Below the pieces are notes generated by a model that saw only the letters and a program-made list of their open reading frames with translations, searched no databases and was not told the origin of the DNA. A DNA stretch of 35,835 nucleotides, taken from positions 1 to 35,835 of the forward strand of contig LSCF01000009.1 of NCBI GenBank assembly GCA_001577025.1, in the 5' to 3' direction. A program made the position numbers and the translations under genes. The DNA is from Fidelibacterota bacterium TCS55 (lineage in GTDB: Bacteria; Fidelibacterota; Marinisomatia; Marinisomatales; TCS55). Shown piece by piece: positions 14,826 through 24,271 of the stretch (position 1 is its first letter; each line of letters starts with the position of its first letter).

Positions 14826-16879
14826 TGGCTTTCCTCTTTCCGAATATTTTGTGGGGATTGCTGGCTGCATCCCTGCCGCTGGTCATCCATTTGATTAGTT
14901 TGCGCCGGACAAAAACGGTGGCATTTTCATCTATCCAGCACATTAAGGCATTAGAGCATAATGCCATTAAAAAATTAAAAATTATGCAATGGATCCTTAT
15001 TGCCTTGCGTATGACAATCATTGCTGCATTGGTGCTGATGGTGTCGGGGCCAATCCAAGTGAATGATGCGGCATGGGTACCCAGTGAAAAAGAATCGGTG
15101 GCGGTTATGATTATTGATAATTCAGCCAGTATGGCTGTGACTAAAGATCGGGACTCATTTTTAGATCAGGCAAAATCAGAAATACCGGACATTTTATCCA
15201 GTTTCACTGGTTTGGTTCATTTACGTGTCATGCAAACTTCTCCGCCAAAAGAAATATATTCAGGCACTATTGAGCCGGGAGATCAAATCCATCCTGATCG
15301 TTGGCCCATTAAACAATCGGCCAGTCAGGATGATCTTTGGGCGGTCATAGATGAAACATTGTCCAATACCAATGCAAATATGCCAAACCGTGAATGTTTT
15401 ATACTTAGTGATTTTCCGTCATCACCTCCCTCGTCCATTAAAGAGAGTTTTCCCGAATGGCGGTTTTATGGATTTGGAAGAGCGCCTCTGGTAGATAATG
15501 TTTCTGTGAATGAATTAGTTGCATTGAGCCAAATCAAATTGCCAAATCATTTACTAAAGTTGAATACTAAAATTGAAAATATGGGGTCGGTTGAAAGACG
15601 AAATGTTCCTGTTGAATTATATTTAAATGATGAACGAGTCGGCCAGATTGTATCTCATTTTCAACCCGGGCGATTAAAAGATTTCCTCTTTCAGGTATAT
15701 CCGGGAAAAAGTGGTGTTGTACGCGGGAAATTGGAATTACCTCATGACCACTTTTCATTGGATGATCGACAAACATTTGAATTAAATATCCCTGAACAAA
15801 TATCGTGTAAAGTCATTGCAAGCTCCCAAGCGGATTTGTTTATGCTGCGCACTGTATTGGAATCCATCAACGGTCAGGATCGGTTATTAGATCTTGAGCT
15901 AAAAGTGCTTCCGCAGATTGAAAGAATTTATTTAGAAGAAACGGATGTATTGATTCTCCAGGACCCAAAATCATTTACGCCGAGCGCGATTGAATCTATC
16001 AAAAGGTTTTTGAATCGAGGGGGAAGCATCCTATGGTTTGCGGGCACGAATTATCCATCTCTTGAATCGGTAACATTTTCAAATTTGCAATTACCAACCA
16101 TGGGTGAGCAAATAATGCTGGATGGATCGTCTTATTTTTCTGTCCGTATTGATGACCGAGATAATCCATTGCTTCAGGAGTTAAACCTCCGCGATTTAGA
16201 AGAGGCATTGCCTCAAGTGTATGGATATAATCAAGTCTCGCCCAAACAAGGACATAAGCAGATTCTGTCTTTAAATAATGATGATCCTTTCCTAATGGAA
16301 ATTCCATTTGGAGGTAGTCAAATTTATTTGTTTACATCGCCATTGGATCTTCGATGGAATGATTTTTCCATGAAAGGATTGTTAATACCTATGATTCATC
16401 GGTTACTTATTTTGTCTGCAACAGATGAATTGAATACAGGGATGGTGGTTGTGGATTCACCAAAGACCATTCGCATCCCCAAAGAATTGATTAATCAAAA
16501 ATGGGCGATTGAAACACCTTCCGGCAATCGGATTTTGGTCGTCCCAGATTATAATAAGGGAGCGATCGTTTTTGAACAAACGAACGAATTAGGATCCTAT
16601 GAAGTATATGCCGGCTCTGAATTTTTTACTGCATTTTCTACACGTCTTTCCCCTTATGAATCTCCCAAGTTACGAACATCGACCAATGAGATTGTCCGGG
16701 CGGTTGGGGCAGATAAAATGGTATGGCTATCCCCCGGAACACCCATAAAAGAAACTATTGAGTCTCAACGCCACGGCCGTGCCTTATGGCGGACATTCTT
16801 AATTATTGCACTCGCCTTATTTATGATTGAATCTTACCTTAGCCGTCCCAAACGGGATGGAATGAAAACAAAAGCATGA
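14825..16879 (+). CDS. BatA-like protein with VWA-type domain
   Basis: A 684-residue membrane protein. Residues 1-75 form the BatA N-terminal domain: FLFPNILWGLLAASLPLVIHL, RRTKTVAFSSIQ, then a second helix. A von Willebrand A-like domain begins near residue 90 with MIIDNSASM, a usable DxSxS metal site. A beta-rich middle follows, then a segment resembling a glutamine-amidotransferase fold (FLNRGGSILWFAG, about 395-407). One helix lies near the C-terminus. The order is that of the double-helix BatA/DUF4159-type proteins common in Bacteroidetes and relatives, whose roles are poorly known. No MoxR ATPase or other Bat gene is in the window, which is unusual for classic Bat operons. Confidence 0.8.
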   Translation: MAFLFPNILWGLLAASLPLVIHLISLRRTKTVAFSSIQHIKALEHNAIKKLKIMQWILIALRMTIIAALVLMVSGPIQVNDAAWVPSEKESVAVMIIDNSASMAVTKDRDSFLDQAKSEIPDILSSFTGLVHLRVMQTSPPKEIYSGTIEPGDQIHPDRWPIKQSASQDDLWAVIDETLSNTNANMPNRECFILSDFPSSPPSSIKESFPEWRFYGFGRAPLVDNVSVNELVALSQIKLPNHLLKLNTKIENMGSVERRNVPVELYLNDERVGQIVSHFQPGRLKDFLFQVYPGKSGVVRGKLELPHDHFSLDDRQTFELNIPEQISCKVIASSQADLFMLRTVLESINGQDRLLDLELKVLPQIERIYLEETDVLILQDPKSFTPSAIESIKRFLNRGGSILWFAGTNYPSLESVTFSNLQLPTMGEQIMLDGSSYFSVRIDDRDNPLLQELNLRDLEEALPQVYGYNQVSPKQGHKQILSLNNDDPFLMEIPFGGSQIYLFTSPLDLRWNDFSMKGLLIPMIHRLLILSATDELNTGMVVVDSPKTIRIPKELINQKWAIETPSGNRILVVPDYNKGAIVFEQTNELGSYEVYAGSEFFTAFSTRLSPYESPKLRTSTNEIVRAVGADKMVWLSPGTPIKETIESQRHGRALWRTFLIIALALFMIESYLSRPKRDGMKTKA

Positions 16880-18147
16880 TTGATAATCCAGAAATAAAAA
16901 AGAAGGAGAAAGCAATCCTCATCGGGGTTATTCATGGCGAGTTGAATTTACCCACCGTAGAAGAACATCTAGAGGAATTAGAGTTGCTGGCCAAAACGGC
17001 CGGGGCAGATGTTGTGGGACATGTGACACAAAAACTTTCGCGTATTAATCCTTCATTTTTTTTAGGTACAGGCAAGGCGGAACAAATAATTAATCAAGCA
17101 AAAGAATTGGGTGTATCTCTCATTATTTTTGATGATGAATTGAGTCCGGCCCAAATCAAAAACTATAGCAATTTAGCCAAGGATATGAAGGTCATCGATC
17201 GCAGTGCCCTCATCCTGGATATTTTTAACCAGCATGCCCAGACCAAAGAAGCGAAAACCCAGGTTGAACTGGCCCGGTTGGAATATATGCTGCCGCGGTT
17301 GACACGGGCATGGACACACCTAGAACGGCAAATGGGCGGCATTGGTACTCGGGCCGGTGCTGGTGAAACGCAGATTGAGGTGGATAGACGATTAATTCGA
17401 ACCCGAATATCGAAACTGAAAAAAGAATTAAAAAAAATTGACAGGGAGCGAGAAACCCAAAGTAAACGAAGGGGAAATCAATACAAAGTAGCACTAGTTG
17501 GATATACAAATGCCGGCAAGTCCACTTTAATGAAAGCAATTTCCGGTGCGGATGTATTAATTCAAGATCAGTTATTCGCTACTTTAGATACCACCATTCG
17601 TTCCGTGGATCTGGATAATGCCCATTCGATTCTGTTAAGTGATACGGTTGGATTTGTTAGAAAATTACCCCACCATTTGGTCGCCAGTTTTAAAAGCACA
17701 TTAAAAGAGGTGGTGGATGCAGATTTAATTCTAATCGTTTTAGATGCGTCCTCTAAACAAGTCACAGACCATTATGAAACCATCGTTGATGTATTGAAAG
17801 ATTTGGGCGCTGAACGCCACACGAACTTAATTGTTTTGAACAAGGTAGATAATGATGCAGTGCAAAATCAAGTGGCTTATCTCAATCGAATATTTCCTGA
17901 AGGAATATTTGTATCCGCACTCAATCAACTTCGGATAGATCATTTATCAAACGAGATTACACAAATTATGGATGAAAAATTTCAGGTGGTGGATCTCCAA
18001 TTTTCATATTTGGATTCAAAAGCCATGGCTCAGGCTCAAGAAGGGGTGGACGTCTTGGAGCGGCATTACCATGATGACTACGTCCATTTAAAGGTGAAAG
18101 GATCTCGTCACCGAATCAGTCAAATTCAATCCACATTAGGGAAATAA
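16876..18147 (+). CDS. hflX: GTPase HflX (ribosome-associated)
   Basis: A 423-residue GTPase. The N-terminal HflX domain ends in the family signature GGIGTRAGAGE (154-164) followed by a Lys/Arg-rich coiled segment (170-202). The G domain has GYTNAGKST (G1, 209-217), DTVGF (G3, 256-260) and NKVD (G4, 322-325). HflX binds the 50S subunit and can split stalled ribosomes after stress. The ATG overlaps the previous stop as ATGA, so it is the last gene of the yajC-to-hflX run. A strong terminator follows immediately. Confidence 0.96.
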   Translation: MIDNPEIKKKEKAILIGVIHGELNLPTVEEHLEELELLAKTAGADVVGHVTQKLSRINPSFFLGTGKAEQIINQAKELGVSLIIFDDELSPAQIKNYSNLAKDMKVIDRSALILDIFNQHAQTKEAKTQVELARLEYMLPRLTRAWTHLERQMGGIGTRAGAGETQIEVDRRLIRTRISKLKKELKKIDRERETQSKRRGNQYKVALVGYTNAGKSTLMKAISGADVLIQDQLFATLDTTIRSVDLDNAHSILLSDTVGFVRKLPHHLVASFKSTLKEVVDADLILIVLDASSKQVTDHYETIVDVLKDLGAERHTNLIVLNKVDNDAVQNQVAYLNRIFPEGIFVSALNQLRIDHLSNEITQIMDEKFQVVDLQFSYLDSKAMAQAQEGVDVLERHYHDDYVHLKVKGSRHRISQIQSTLGK

Positions 18148-18175
18148 AAAACCCCGATTCAAATCGGGGTTTTTT
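18146..18175 (+). terminator. Intrinsic terminator of the hflX operon
   Basis: The stem CCCCGAT (18152-18158) pairs with ATCGGGG (18163-18169) around a TCAA loop and extends through flanking A and T runs. A T-tract (18170-18175) follows. It starts right at the hflX stop. Because A and T runs lie on both sides, it could also stop transcription coming from the other strand, that is, read-through past the symporter gene. Confidence 0.93.
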
Positions 18176-18180
18176 ATGTC

Positions 18181-18342
18181 TTACTCCAGAGACGATTTCA
18201 GGATCCGTGTAAACACGGTAGAGGCCTCTGCCTTCAGCAAACGTCCTTCATCCCGACGAATCGAGAAAGGCCTGTTTTTTGACTTCAGAAGGTGATCTCA
18301 AGGATTAATATTGAAGATCCTGAAATTCATTGACTGAAGTAA
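18181..18342. repeat. Intergenic segment with long inverted repeats, possible structured RNA or gene relic
   Basis: This lies inside the gap 18148-18411. An 11-base perfect inverted repeat pairs 18195-18205 (ATTTCAGGATC) with 18316-18326. Inside it are a CCGTG/CACGG hairpin with a TAAA loop (18205-18218), the palindrome AGAGGCCTCT (18220-18229) and a CGTC/GACG stem (18242-18258). ACTTCAG (18282-18288) pairs with CTGAAGT (18334-18340), which would cross the outer stem. Two stretches, starting at 18183 and 18282, are imperfect direct repeats. The minus strand has an open frame of about 38 codons (18297 to stop 18181-18183) with no start. It may be a dispersed repeat, a small RNA or a dead gene end. 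The rest of the gap, to 18411, shows nothing clear. Confidence 0.5.
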
Positions 18343-18411
18343 GAAATCTATTTTACTACCCCAAGTTTACAGGATTTTTTCCATAGCTTTCAAGCCTTCC
18401 TGACATTCAGT

Positions 18412-19692
18412 TTAACTCGATAATTGTCCTTCAGAAGATGCCACGGCTACGGCCACACTGGCGTCACCGGTTACATTGGTAACGGTCCGCATCATATCTA
18501 AAATCCGATCCACACCCAAGATGAGTGCAATACCAGCACTGGGTACGCCGATGGCTTCTAGGATGATGACTAGCATTATGATGCCTGCGCCGGGCACAGC
18601 TGCAGTGCCGATGGAAGCCAGAACGGCTGTCAACACAATGGTTAACTGTGCACCAACGGTAAGATCCATCCCTAAGGTTTGTGCAATAAATACTGCTGCC
18701 ACCGCTTGGTATAGAGCTGTACCATCCATATTTATGGTGGCGCCGAGGGGGAGGACAAAAGAGGAAACTTCTTCCGAAACGCCCAATTCATCCTCACATC
18801 GTTCCATAGTGACGGGTAAGGTTGCGCCGCTTGAACTGGTGGAGAATGCCAACAATTGAGCCGGGGCGATACCTTGGTAAAATTTCTTTAGAGACATCTT
18901 CGAAAATATTTTCAATACGGAGGTATAAGTAATGACCATTTGAAGAATTAATCCGATAATCACCGCCAACATATAGAACCCGAGAGCGCCCAATAACTCG
19001 AGGACGTTTTGGAGGTTGTTCCCCGCAACGGACGTAATCGTATCCGCGATGAGGGCAAATACACCAATAGGTGCCATGAGCATAATATTATCCACCAATT
19101 TGATGACAAGGTCATTCACACCCTCCATAAACTCTAGAACGGGTCTAGCTTTCTCTTTTGGAATTTGGATAAGTGCAATCCCGACTATAATGGCCACAAA
19201 GACGACTTGAAGCATATTCCGATTATTTGAAGCGGAACTGAAAAAGTTAGAGGGTACCATATCTACGATGGGTTGCAGAACGCTTCTTTCTTTCACCTGT
19301 TCTGCCGCTTCCATTTTTCCGGATGCTGCAGATTGATACGTTTCTTGAAGTTTGACCTTCATATCCTCAGGAACGGTATCTCCCGGCTGCAAAATATTGA
19401 CTGCTACCAATCCAATCGTGACAGCTACAGCGGTGGTGGCAATATATATGGTGATGGTTTTACCACCAATACGAGACAATTTTTTCAAATCCGAAAGGGA
19501 AGCCACCCCCGTGATGAGTGAAGATAAGACTAGAGGGACAGCGATCAGTTTTAATAGACTGATAAATATTTTCCCAAAGGGGGCGATCCAGTCTGTGGTG
19601 AAGCTACCCCAGCCTTGGGCAGCGGCCAGAACGCCAAACATAAGGCCCAATACAAGGCCAATAATAATTTTCCAGTGTAATTCTAGTTTCAT
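18412..19692 (-). CDS. Dicarboxylate/amino acid:cation symporter (DAACS family)
   Basis: A 426-residue membrane protein of the GltP/DctA type. The re-entrant hairpin motif STSSSGATLP (284-293) and the substrate and sodium-binding motif GATINMDGTA (317-326) are both intact. It should import acidic amino acids or C4-dicarboxylates with sodium or protons across the inner membrane. A hydrophilic loop at about 103-150 with KLQETYQSAASGKMEAAEQ is longer than in some homologues. It is the last gene of a minus-strand operon, 33 bases after the small gene upstream. Substrate choice between glutamate, aspartate and dicarboxylates cannot be made by eye. Confidence 0.93.
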   Translation of the reverse strand: MKLELHWKIIIGLVLGLMFGVLAAAQGWGSFTTDWIAPFGKIFISLLKLIAVPLVLSSLITGVASLSDLKKLSRIGGKTITIYIATTAVAVTIGLVAVNILQPGDTVPEDMKVKLQETYQSAASGKMEAAEQVKERSVLQPIVDMVPSNFFSSASNNRNMLQVVFVAIIVGIALIQIPKEKARPVLEFMEGVNDLVIKLVDNIMLMAPIGVFALIADTITSVAGNNLQNVLELLGALGFYMLAVIIGLILQMVITYTSVLKIFSKMSLKKFYQGIAPAQLLAFSTSSSGATLPVTMERCEDELGVSEEVSSFVLPLGATINMDGTALYQAVAAVFIAQTLGMDLTVGAQLTIVLTAVLASIGTAAVPGAGIIMLVIILEAIGVPSAGIALILGVDRILDMMRTVTNVTGDASVAVAVASSEGQLSS

Positions 19693-19725
19693 GATGTCTC
19701 TATTCTAAGGTTTTGATTCTTGTAA

Positions 19726-19926
19726 TTATTTCGATTCAGTATCTTTTTTGATTTCAGTGTATTTTTTAAAGTACGCATCCCCAATGGATGAAAAAAAGCC
19801 TAATAGTCCATTTTTCTTACCTTTGTTCTCATCCACTCTCTTAATGGCAGTATGGGTGACCGTATCCAGTAGATCTTGAACATGGGCAAACAATTCGCCC
19901 ACCCGTTTGGATAATGATTTACTCAT
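19726..19926 (-). CDS. Small hypothetical protein, 66 aa
   Basis: I do not recognise this protein. It is 66 residues, rich in Lys and Asp/Glu, with two likely helices (about 5-30 and 40-60) around a [12 protein letters not shown] turn. It has no signal peptide, cysteine or membrane segment. The reason to call it real is context. Its ATG overlaps the end of the DUF255 gene by eight bases on the same strand, its frame is open with no competing gene on the other strand, and the symporter starts 33 bases after it. It may be a small cytoplasmic or membrane-peripheral partner of one of these two. Confidence 0.6.
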   Translation of the reverse strand: MSKSLSKRVGELFAHVQDLLDTVTHTAIKRVDENKGKKNGLLGFFSSIGDAYFKKYTEIKKDTESK

Positions 19927-22087
19927 TGATGAATTGGAAGGCTTGTTCTAAATCAGTGGTAGGGATTTTGCAGGCGAAATCTTCACACACGTAAAAAGTA
20001 GTTTGATTATTGATGGGTCTATGTTCAATGGTCCAATTTGCAATGGGGTTGAGTTGATTCATCTTATCATCCGTATCTTTAAACAGGATGACATTTCCGG
20101 GATGGTATTCTGTGCGTAACCGTTTGAGTGCCTGTTGCACCACCGGATCTTGTTTTGATCCAACGATTACAATTTCTTTGGGACGGTCCGATTCAAATAA
20201 GAATGCGGATAGCATGGATGTAAAACCCGTAGGTGCATTTTCAATTTCTTTCGAAAACACCTTGAACAATTTATCCGCCATTTCTGCCCAATTTACTTCG
20301 CCGGTGATTCGTGTTATTCGCAATAAATTCATGGCTGCGACAGAATTTCCGGAAGGGATAGCACCATCATATCCCGTCATGGCACGGACGATCAATTTTT
20401 CAGATTGATTACTGCCAAGATAGAATCCGCCTTCGGGATTCATAAAATCTTCTACCATGATTCGGCTGAATTGGATGGCTTCGCTTAGGTATGCAGTATT
20501 GAGTGTAGCATCATACAGTTCTAATAATCCCCATGTGAGAAATGCATAATCGTCTAAAGGGGCATCCAATCCTGAATTTCCATTTCGGTACCGTTTTTTC
20601 AATCGGCCATTTTCATCAGTAAGATTCTTTAATAAAAATTGGGCACTATTTTCTGCTGTTTCAATATATTGTAGATTTTCAAATGCCATCCCAGCTTTGG
20701 CAAAGGCGGCGATCATGAGTCCATTCCAATCGGTTAAAATTTTATCATCCTTTAGTGGATGAATCCGTTTTTCACGGTGCTCAAATAAGGTATTACGAAT
20801 ATGTGCCAGCCGTTCCAGATCATCATTATTGGTCATCTTCTCTTGAAGATAAAAAATGTTCCTTCCTGTGAATTGGCCTGTGGCTTCATCTTTGAAGTTT
20901 CCACGAGAGTCTAATGTATAGAGTTGAGTAAGAAAGGTTACATCGGATTCATTTAAAATGGACTTCAGTTCTTCGATAGTCCATAGGTAAAACAACCCTT
21001 CTTCACCTTCACTATCCGCATCTTCAGCAGAATAGAAGCCACCCCGGGTATCGGTCATGTCTCTGAGAACATAATCAAATATTTCTTCAGCTGTTTCTTT
21101 GTATTCAGGGTTTTTTGTGATTTGGTATGCCTCTGTATAGGCCATGGCAATCATGGCTTGATCGTACAGCATTTTTTCGAAATGAGGGACCAACCATTCT
21201 TTATCGGTAGAATATCGGTGAAATCCGAATCCCACATGGTCAAATATGCCGCCTAAACGCATATTCTGGAGTGTGGTTTCTACCATCATAAGTGCGGTTT
21301 TGTCGCCGGTCATATGATGATAGCGAAGTAAATAAATTAAATTATGGGGTGAGGGAAACTTGGGTTGTGTACCGAAGCCCCCATGGACTTTATCATATCG
21401 ATTAACAAATTGAGAATATGTATCAGTTAAGATGGTCACATCCAATTCGTCGCCCTGCGTTTTTTGATTCGAATTTTGAAGAAATTCATTTACTTTTTGG
21501 GCGGACTGCACCAATTCTGTCCGTTTATTTTTCCATGCATCTGCAATGGATGGGAGGAGTTCTAACATACCCGGTCGGCCCAGTCGTCCACTTTTTGGAA
21601 AGTAGGTGCCGGCGAAAAATGGTTCTTTTTGGGGTGTCATGATAATGGTCAGTGGCCACCCGCCGCGGCCGGTCATGGCCTGACAAACGGACATATATAC
21701 ATGATCAATCTCAGGTCGTTCTTCCCGATCCACTTTAATCGATATGAAATTTTCGTTTAGAAGTTGTGCCACCTGTTCATCCTCAAAGGATTCATGCTCC
21801 ATCACATGGCACCAATGGCAGGTTGAATATCCTATGGAAAGGAATATGGGCCGATCCAGTTCAATGGCTTTATCAAATGCTTCTTGTCCCCATGGATACC
21901 AATCCACCGGATTATTTTTATGCTGTAATAGGTATGGGCTAGATTCTTTCGCCAATCTATTCACGAATTTTTCTTTCTGGTTTGGTGAATTTGATTCCGG
22001 TTGTCCCCACAGAGATGTAGCTACACCGAAAGAAATCACGATTGAAATAATTTGGCACCATTTTACGCCTGCGCTTGTATTTCGCAT
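19919..22087 (-). CDS. DUF255 / thioredoxin-domain protein (YyaL/SPATA20 family), probably exported
   Basis: A 722-residue protein. After an N-terminal hydrophobic segment (about 10-28, ending LWGQ) comes the DUF255 thioredoxin-like domain with NPVDWYPW, the redox pair C90-H-W-C93 and RGGWPL (141-146). An alpha/alpha-barrel domain (about 220-640) resembling N-acylglucosamine epimerases and glycoside hydrolases follows. The family occurs in bacteria and animals and its reaction is not established. The N-terminal segment looks like a cleavable signal peptide, so this copy is probably periplasmic; many relatives lack one. It is the first gene of the minus-strand operon and is divergent from the sodium:solute symporter, with 50 bases between the starts. 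Confidence 0.9.
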   Translation of the reverse strand: MRNTSAGVKWCQIISIVISFGVATSLWGQPESNSPNQKEKFVNRLAKESSPYLLQHKNNPVDWYPWGQEAFDKAIELDRPIFLSIGYSTCHWCHVMEHESFEDEQVAQLLNENFISIKVDREERPEIDHVYMSVCQAMTGRGGWPLTIIMTPQKEPFFAGTYFPKSGRLGRPGMLELLPSIADAWKNKRTELVQSAQKVNEFLQNSNQKTQGDELDVTILTDTYSQFVNRYDKVHGGFGTQPKFPSPHNLIYLLRYHHMTGDKTALMMVETTLQNMRLGGIFDHVGFGFHRYSTDKEWLVPHFEKMLYDQAMIAMAYTEAYQITKNPEYKETAEEIFDYVLRDMTDTRGGFYSAEDADSEGEEGLFYLWTIEELKSILNESDVTFLTQLYTLDSRGNFKDEATGQFTGRNIFYLQEKMTNNDDLERLAHIRNTLFEHREKRIHPLKDDKILTDWNGLMIAAFAKAGMAFENLQYIETAENSAQFLLKNLTDENGRLKKRYRNGNSGLDAPLDDYAFLTWGLLELYDATLNTAYLSEAIQFSRIMVEDFMNPEGGFYLGSNQSEKLIVRAMTGYDGAIPSGNSVAAMNLLRITRITGEVNWAEMADKLFKVFSKEIENAPTGFTSMLSAFLFESDRPKEIVIVGSKQDPVVQQALKRLRTEYHPGNVILFKDTDDKMNQLNPIANWTIEHRPINNQTTFYVCEDFACKIPTTDLEQAFQFINE

Positions 22088-22137
22088 ACCCCAAAATTAA
22101 TTTCAATGCTTCATCTTAACCAAGGCAGAAGCAATTC

Positions 22138-23568
22138 ATGATTCATTTAACCGTAATCCTCTTATATTTGTTTACTTTGATCGGTATAGGCTTTTATAAA
22201 GCGAATAAGATCAAGACACAATCCGATTTCGCCGTAGCCGGCAGATCTCTAACTCCATGGGTATTGGTGGGGACCATGCTGGCCACATGGATGGGTACCG
22301 GATCCATCCTGGGGAATGCAGGCAAAACCTATGATACAGGTATGGCTGCACTTATTCTTCCTTTGGGAAGTGTATTGGGCATTATCATTCTCACCCGGAT
22401 TGCGGGCAAAGTTCGGTCATTTGAAAAATTTACCGTCCCTGAAATTCTCGGTGATCGGTTTGGTCCAAGCGCACGATTATTATCGGTTGTAGCTTTGGTC
22501 ATTGCTTATATGGTGATTGTCAGTTACCAGTACAATGCGGGTGGCGCAGTGCTGCATACCGTGCTCACGAACGATGCAGGTATTTCTTTAATATCGGTTG
22601 AGACTGGAACGATAATTGCGGCACTATTCATCATTGCCTATACCATGTTGGCGGGATTGGTGAGTGTGGCTTATACGGATGTAGCCAATGGTATCATCAT
22701 TATGCTGGCCTTCATTATTGCAATCCCAATATTTCTCGTTGAGGCTGGAGGCTTTTCAGGAATGGCTGCTTCCTTTGAAGCCATGGGACGGCCAGATCAT
22801 ATGAATTTTTGGGGTGTATACTCCACTATGGATATTATCAACTTTTGTTTACCACCCTTCCTGTTAATAATGGGTGATGCCAATATGTATCAACGGTTTT
22901 TCGCCAGTAAGAGTGCAGAAGGAGCAAAGTCTGCGACGAAAGTATTAATCATTGCAGTAACGGTCGCAGAATTGATGATCATCTTTGCAGCTTGGGTGGC
23001 ATCCAGTATGATTCCTGATGCAGAGGTGGGGAAGTATGTTCTCATTTATGCAGCTCATAAATTCCTCCCCACATTTATTGGTGCAATTATGATGACCACC
23101 ATTGTCGGTATCATTATTTCAACAGCGGATAGTTTCTTACTCGTCCCTGCAACCACCCTCATGCGGGATGTCTATCTCAACTATGTAAACCCCCATGCGG
23201 ATGAGAAAAAAATTGTCCTATTGAGCCGTCTTTTGGTATTGGGTTTGGGAATCATTGCCTACATCGTATCGCTTGGGTTTGCGAAATCGGCAGGATTTTT
23301 TGAAAGGGCTCTCTATGCTTACACGATTTACGGTGCAGCCATTACACCAAGTTTGGTGGCAGCGCTTTTTTGGAAAGGGGCGACCAAAGCAGGTGCCGTT
23401 GCATCTATTGTCACTGGTACAGTGACCACATTGTTATGGAAAGAAGCCACCTTTATTCGTGATATTATTCCGGCCAATATCTATAATAATATGGATGAAG
23501 TATTACCGGCCATTACCTTATCGGTAGTTTCACTTGTAGCTGTGAGTCTGGCCACGAAAAAAGATTAA
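22138..23568 (+). CDS. Sodium:solute symporter (SSS family)
   Basis: A 476-residue protein with about thirteen hydrophobic segments. The start shows the family pattern of an outward helix followed by QSDFAVAGRSLTPWVLVGTMLATWMGTGSILG, the unwound first core helix that lines the sodium and substrate site. ISTADSFLLVPATT (about 330-343) matches the sodium-binding core helix 8. The likely role is sodium-driven uptake of a small organic solute. The substrate (sugar, proline, pantothenate or other) cannot be told from sequence by eye. Its end overlaps the convergent acetyltransferase gene by four bases, so no terminator separates them. Confidence 0.9.
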   Translation: MIHLTVILLYLFTLIGIGFYKANKIKTQSDFAVAGRSLTPWVLVGTMLATWMGTGSILGNAGKTYDTGMAALILPLGSVLGIIILTRIAGKVRSFEKFTVPEILGDRFGPSARLLSVVALVIAYMVIVSYQYNAGGAVLHTVLTNDAGISLISVETGTIIAALFIIAYTMLAGLVSVAYTDVANGIIIMLAFIIAIPIFLVEAGGFSGMAASFEAMGRPDHMNFWGVYSTMDIINFCLPPFLLIMGDANMYQRFFASKSAEGAKSATKVLIIAVTVAELMIIFAAWVASSMIPDAEVGKYVLIYAAHKFLPTFIGAIMMTTIVGIIISTADSFLLVPATTLMRDVYLNYVNPHADEKKIVLLSRLLVLGLGIIAYIVSLGFAKSAGFFERALYAYTIYGAAITPSLVAALFWKGATKAGAVASIVTGTVTTLLWKEATFIRDIIPANIYNNMDEVLPAITLSVVSLVAVSLATKKD

Positions 23569-24179
23569 GTTCGAGTAATCAAGGGCGGATTATTCTTTAG
23601 AGGCGATTTTTCTGTATATAAATCTCGGCGGTAATATTCGAAGGTTTTACCAGTTCCTTGCCAATTTTCTACACGGTTAACGATACGTATATCTCCCGTA
23701 AATTTAGCAGATATACCATTGATGACATGACCCGTCACATAATGGATATTTTCACGTTTGCTTGCCCAACTTAAGAAAACACGCTTCAGCATTTTTGCAT
23801 ATCCATTTCCTTTATATTCAGACTGGATGACAAATGCATAGGTGTAAAGTGTATTCCCTTTACCAAAATTTTCATCCATTCTTGCCCATGGCTCATGGCT
23901 GAGGACCTCGATGGGGACGCCAATAATATAGCCAATAATTTCATTTCGATATCGTGCGATGAAGGGCAACGATCCTGATTTATTAAAATATTTATGAATG
24001 GTCGTTTTGCTCAGAACTGCTTTCTCACCATATTCAGTTGCCAGGGATTTTGATATTTCGATCAGTTGGGGGTAATCCGATTCGCCGGCGTGTTTTAATA
24101 ATTCGATTTGAAAAACACCACTGGAGGCAATGATTTGGGCTTCCGATTGGGCTGAGTTTTGAATTGAAAGCTGATTCAT
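23565..24179 (-). CDS. GNAT family N-acetyltransferase
   Basis: A 204-residue protein. Residues about 75-150 hold the GNAT core: a beta strand with RNEIIGYIIG, then AFVIQSEYKGNGYAKMLKRVFLSWA, which contains the acetyl-CoA pyrophosphate loop (Q/RxxGxG/A, here YKGNGYA). The N-terminal 40 residues are not conserved-looking, so the true start could be a little later. The gene is convergent with the symporter upstream and divergent from pyrF. The acetyl acceptor is unknown; both protein-modifying and small-molecule GNATs have this look. Confidence 0.82.
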   Translation of the reverse strand: MNQLSIQNSAQSEAQIIASSGVFQIELLKHAGESDYPQLIEISKSLATEYGEKAVLSKTTIHKYFNKSGSLPFIARYRNEIIGYIIGVPIEVLSHEPWARMDENFGKGNTLYTYAFVIQSEYKGNGYAKMLKRVFLSWASKRENIHYVTGHVINGISAKFTGDIRIVNRVENWQGTGKTFEYYRRDLYTEKSPLKNNPPLITRT

Positions 24180-24271
24180 GAAGGTTGAATTTAAATGGAT
24201 ATTTCAATTTTAATCATATTTCATACAATCCTTTTTCACGTTCAAGGCAGACTACAGTAAATTTCAAGTTA

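Noticed and set aside
17225-17539. A 104-residue open frame on the minus strand within hflX
   Set aside because: It is antisense to conserved HflX motifs and has no family features; it is a shadow frame.
18476-18859. A 127-residue + strand open frame opposite the symporter
   Set aside because: It lies fully antisense to the conserved DAACS motifs and has a skewed, low-complexity composition, so it is a shadow frame.
22088-22137. Divergent promoters between the DUF255 gene and the sodium:solute symporter
   Set aside because: A promoter must exist near here, but I could not find -35 and -10 boxes with acceptable spacing, so no site is called.
24185-24271. A 29-residue N-terminal extension of pyrF from ATG 24185
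   Set aside because: The extension does not look like the family, the shorter form has the normal length, and the stretch is needed as the divergent promoter region with the GNAT gene.
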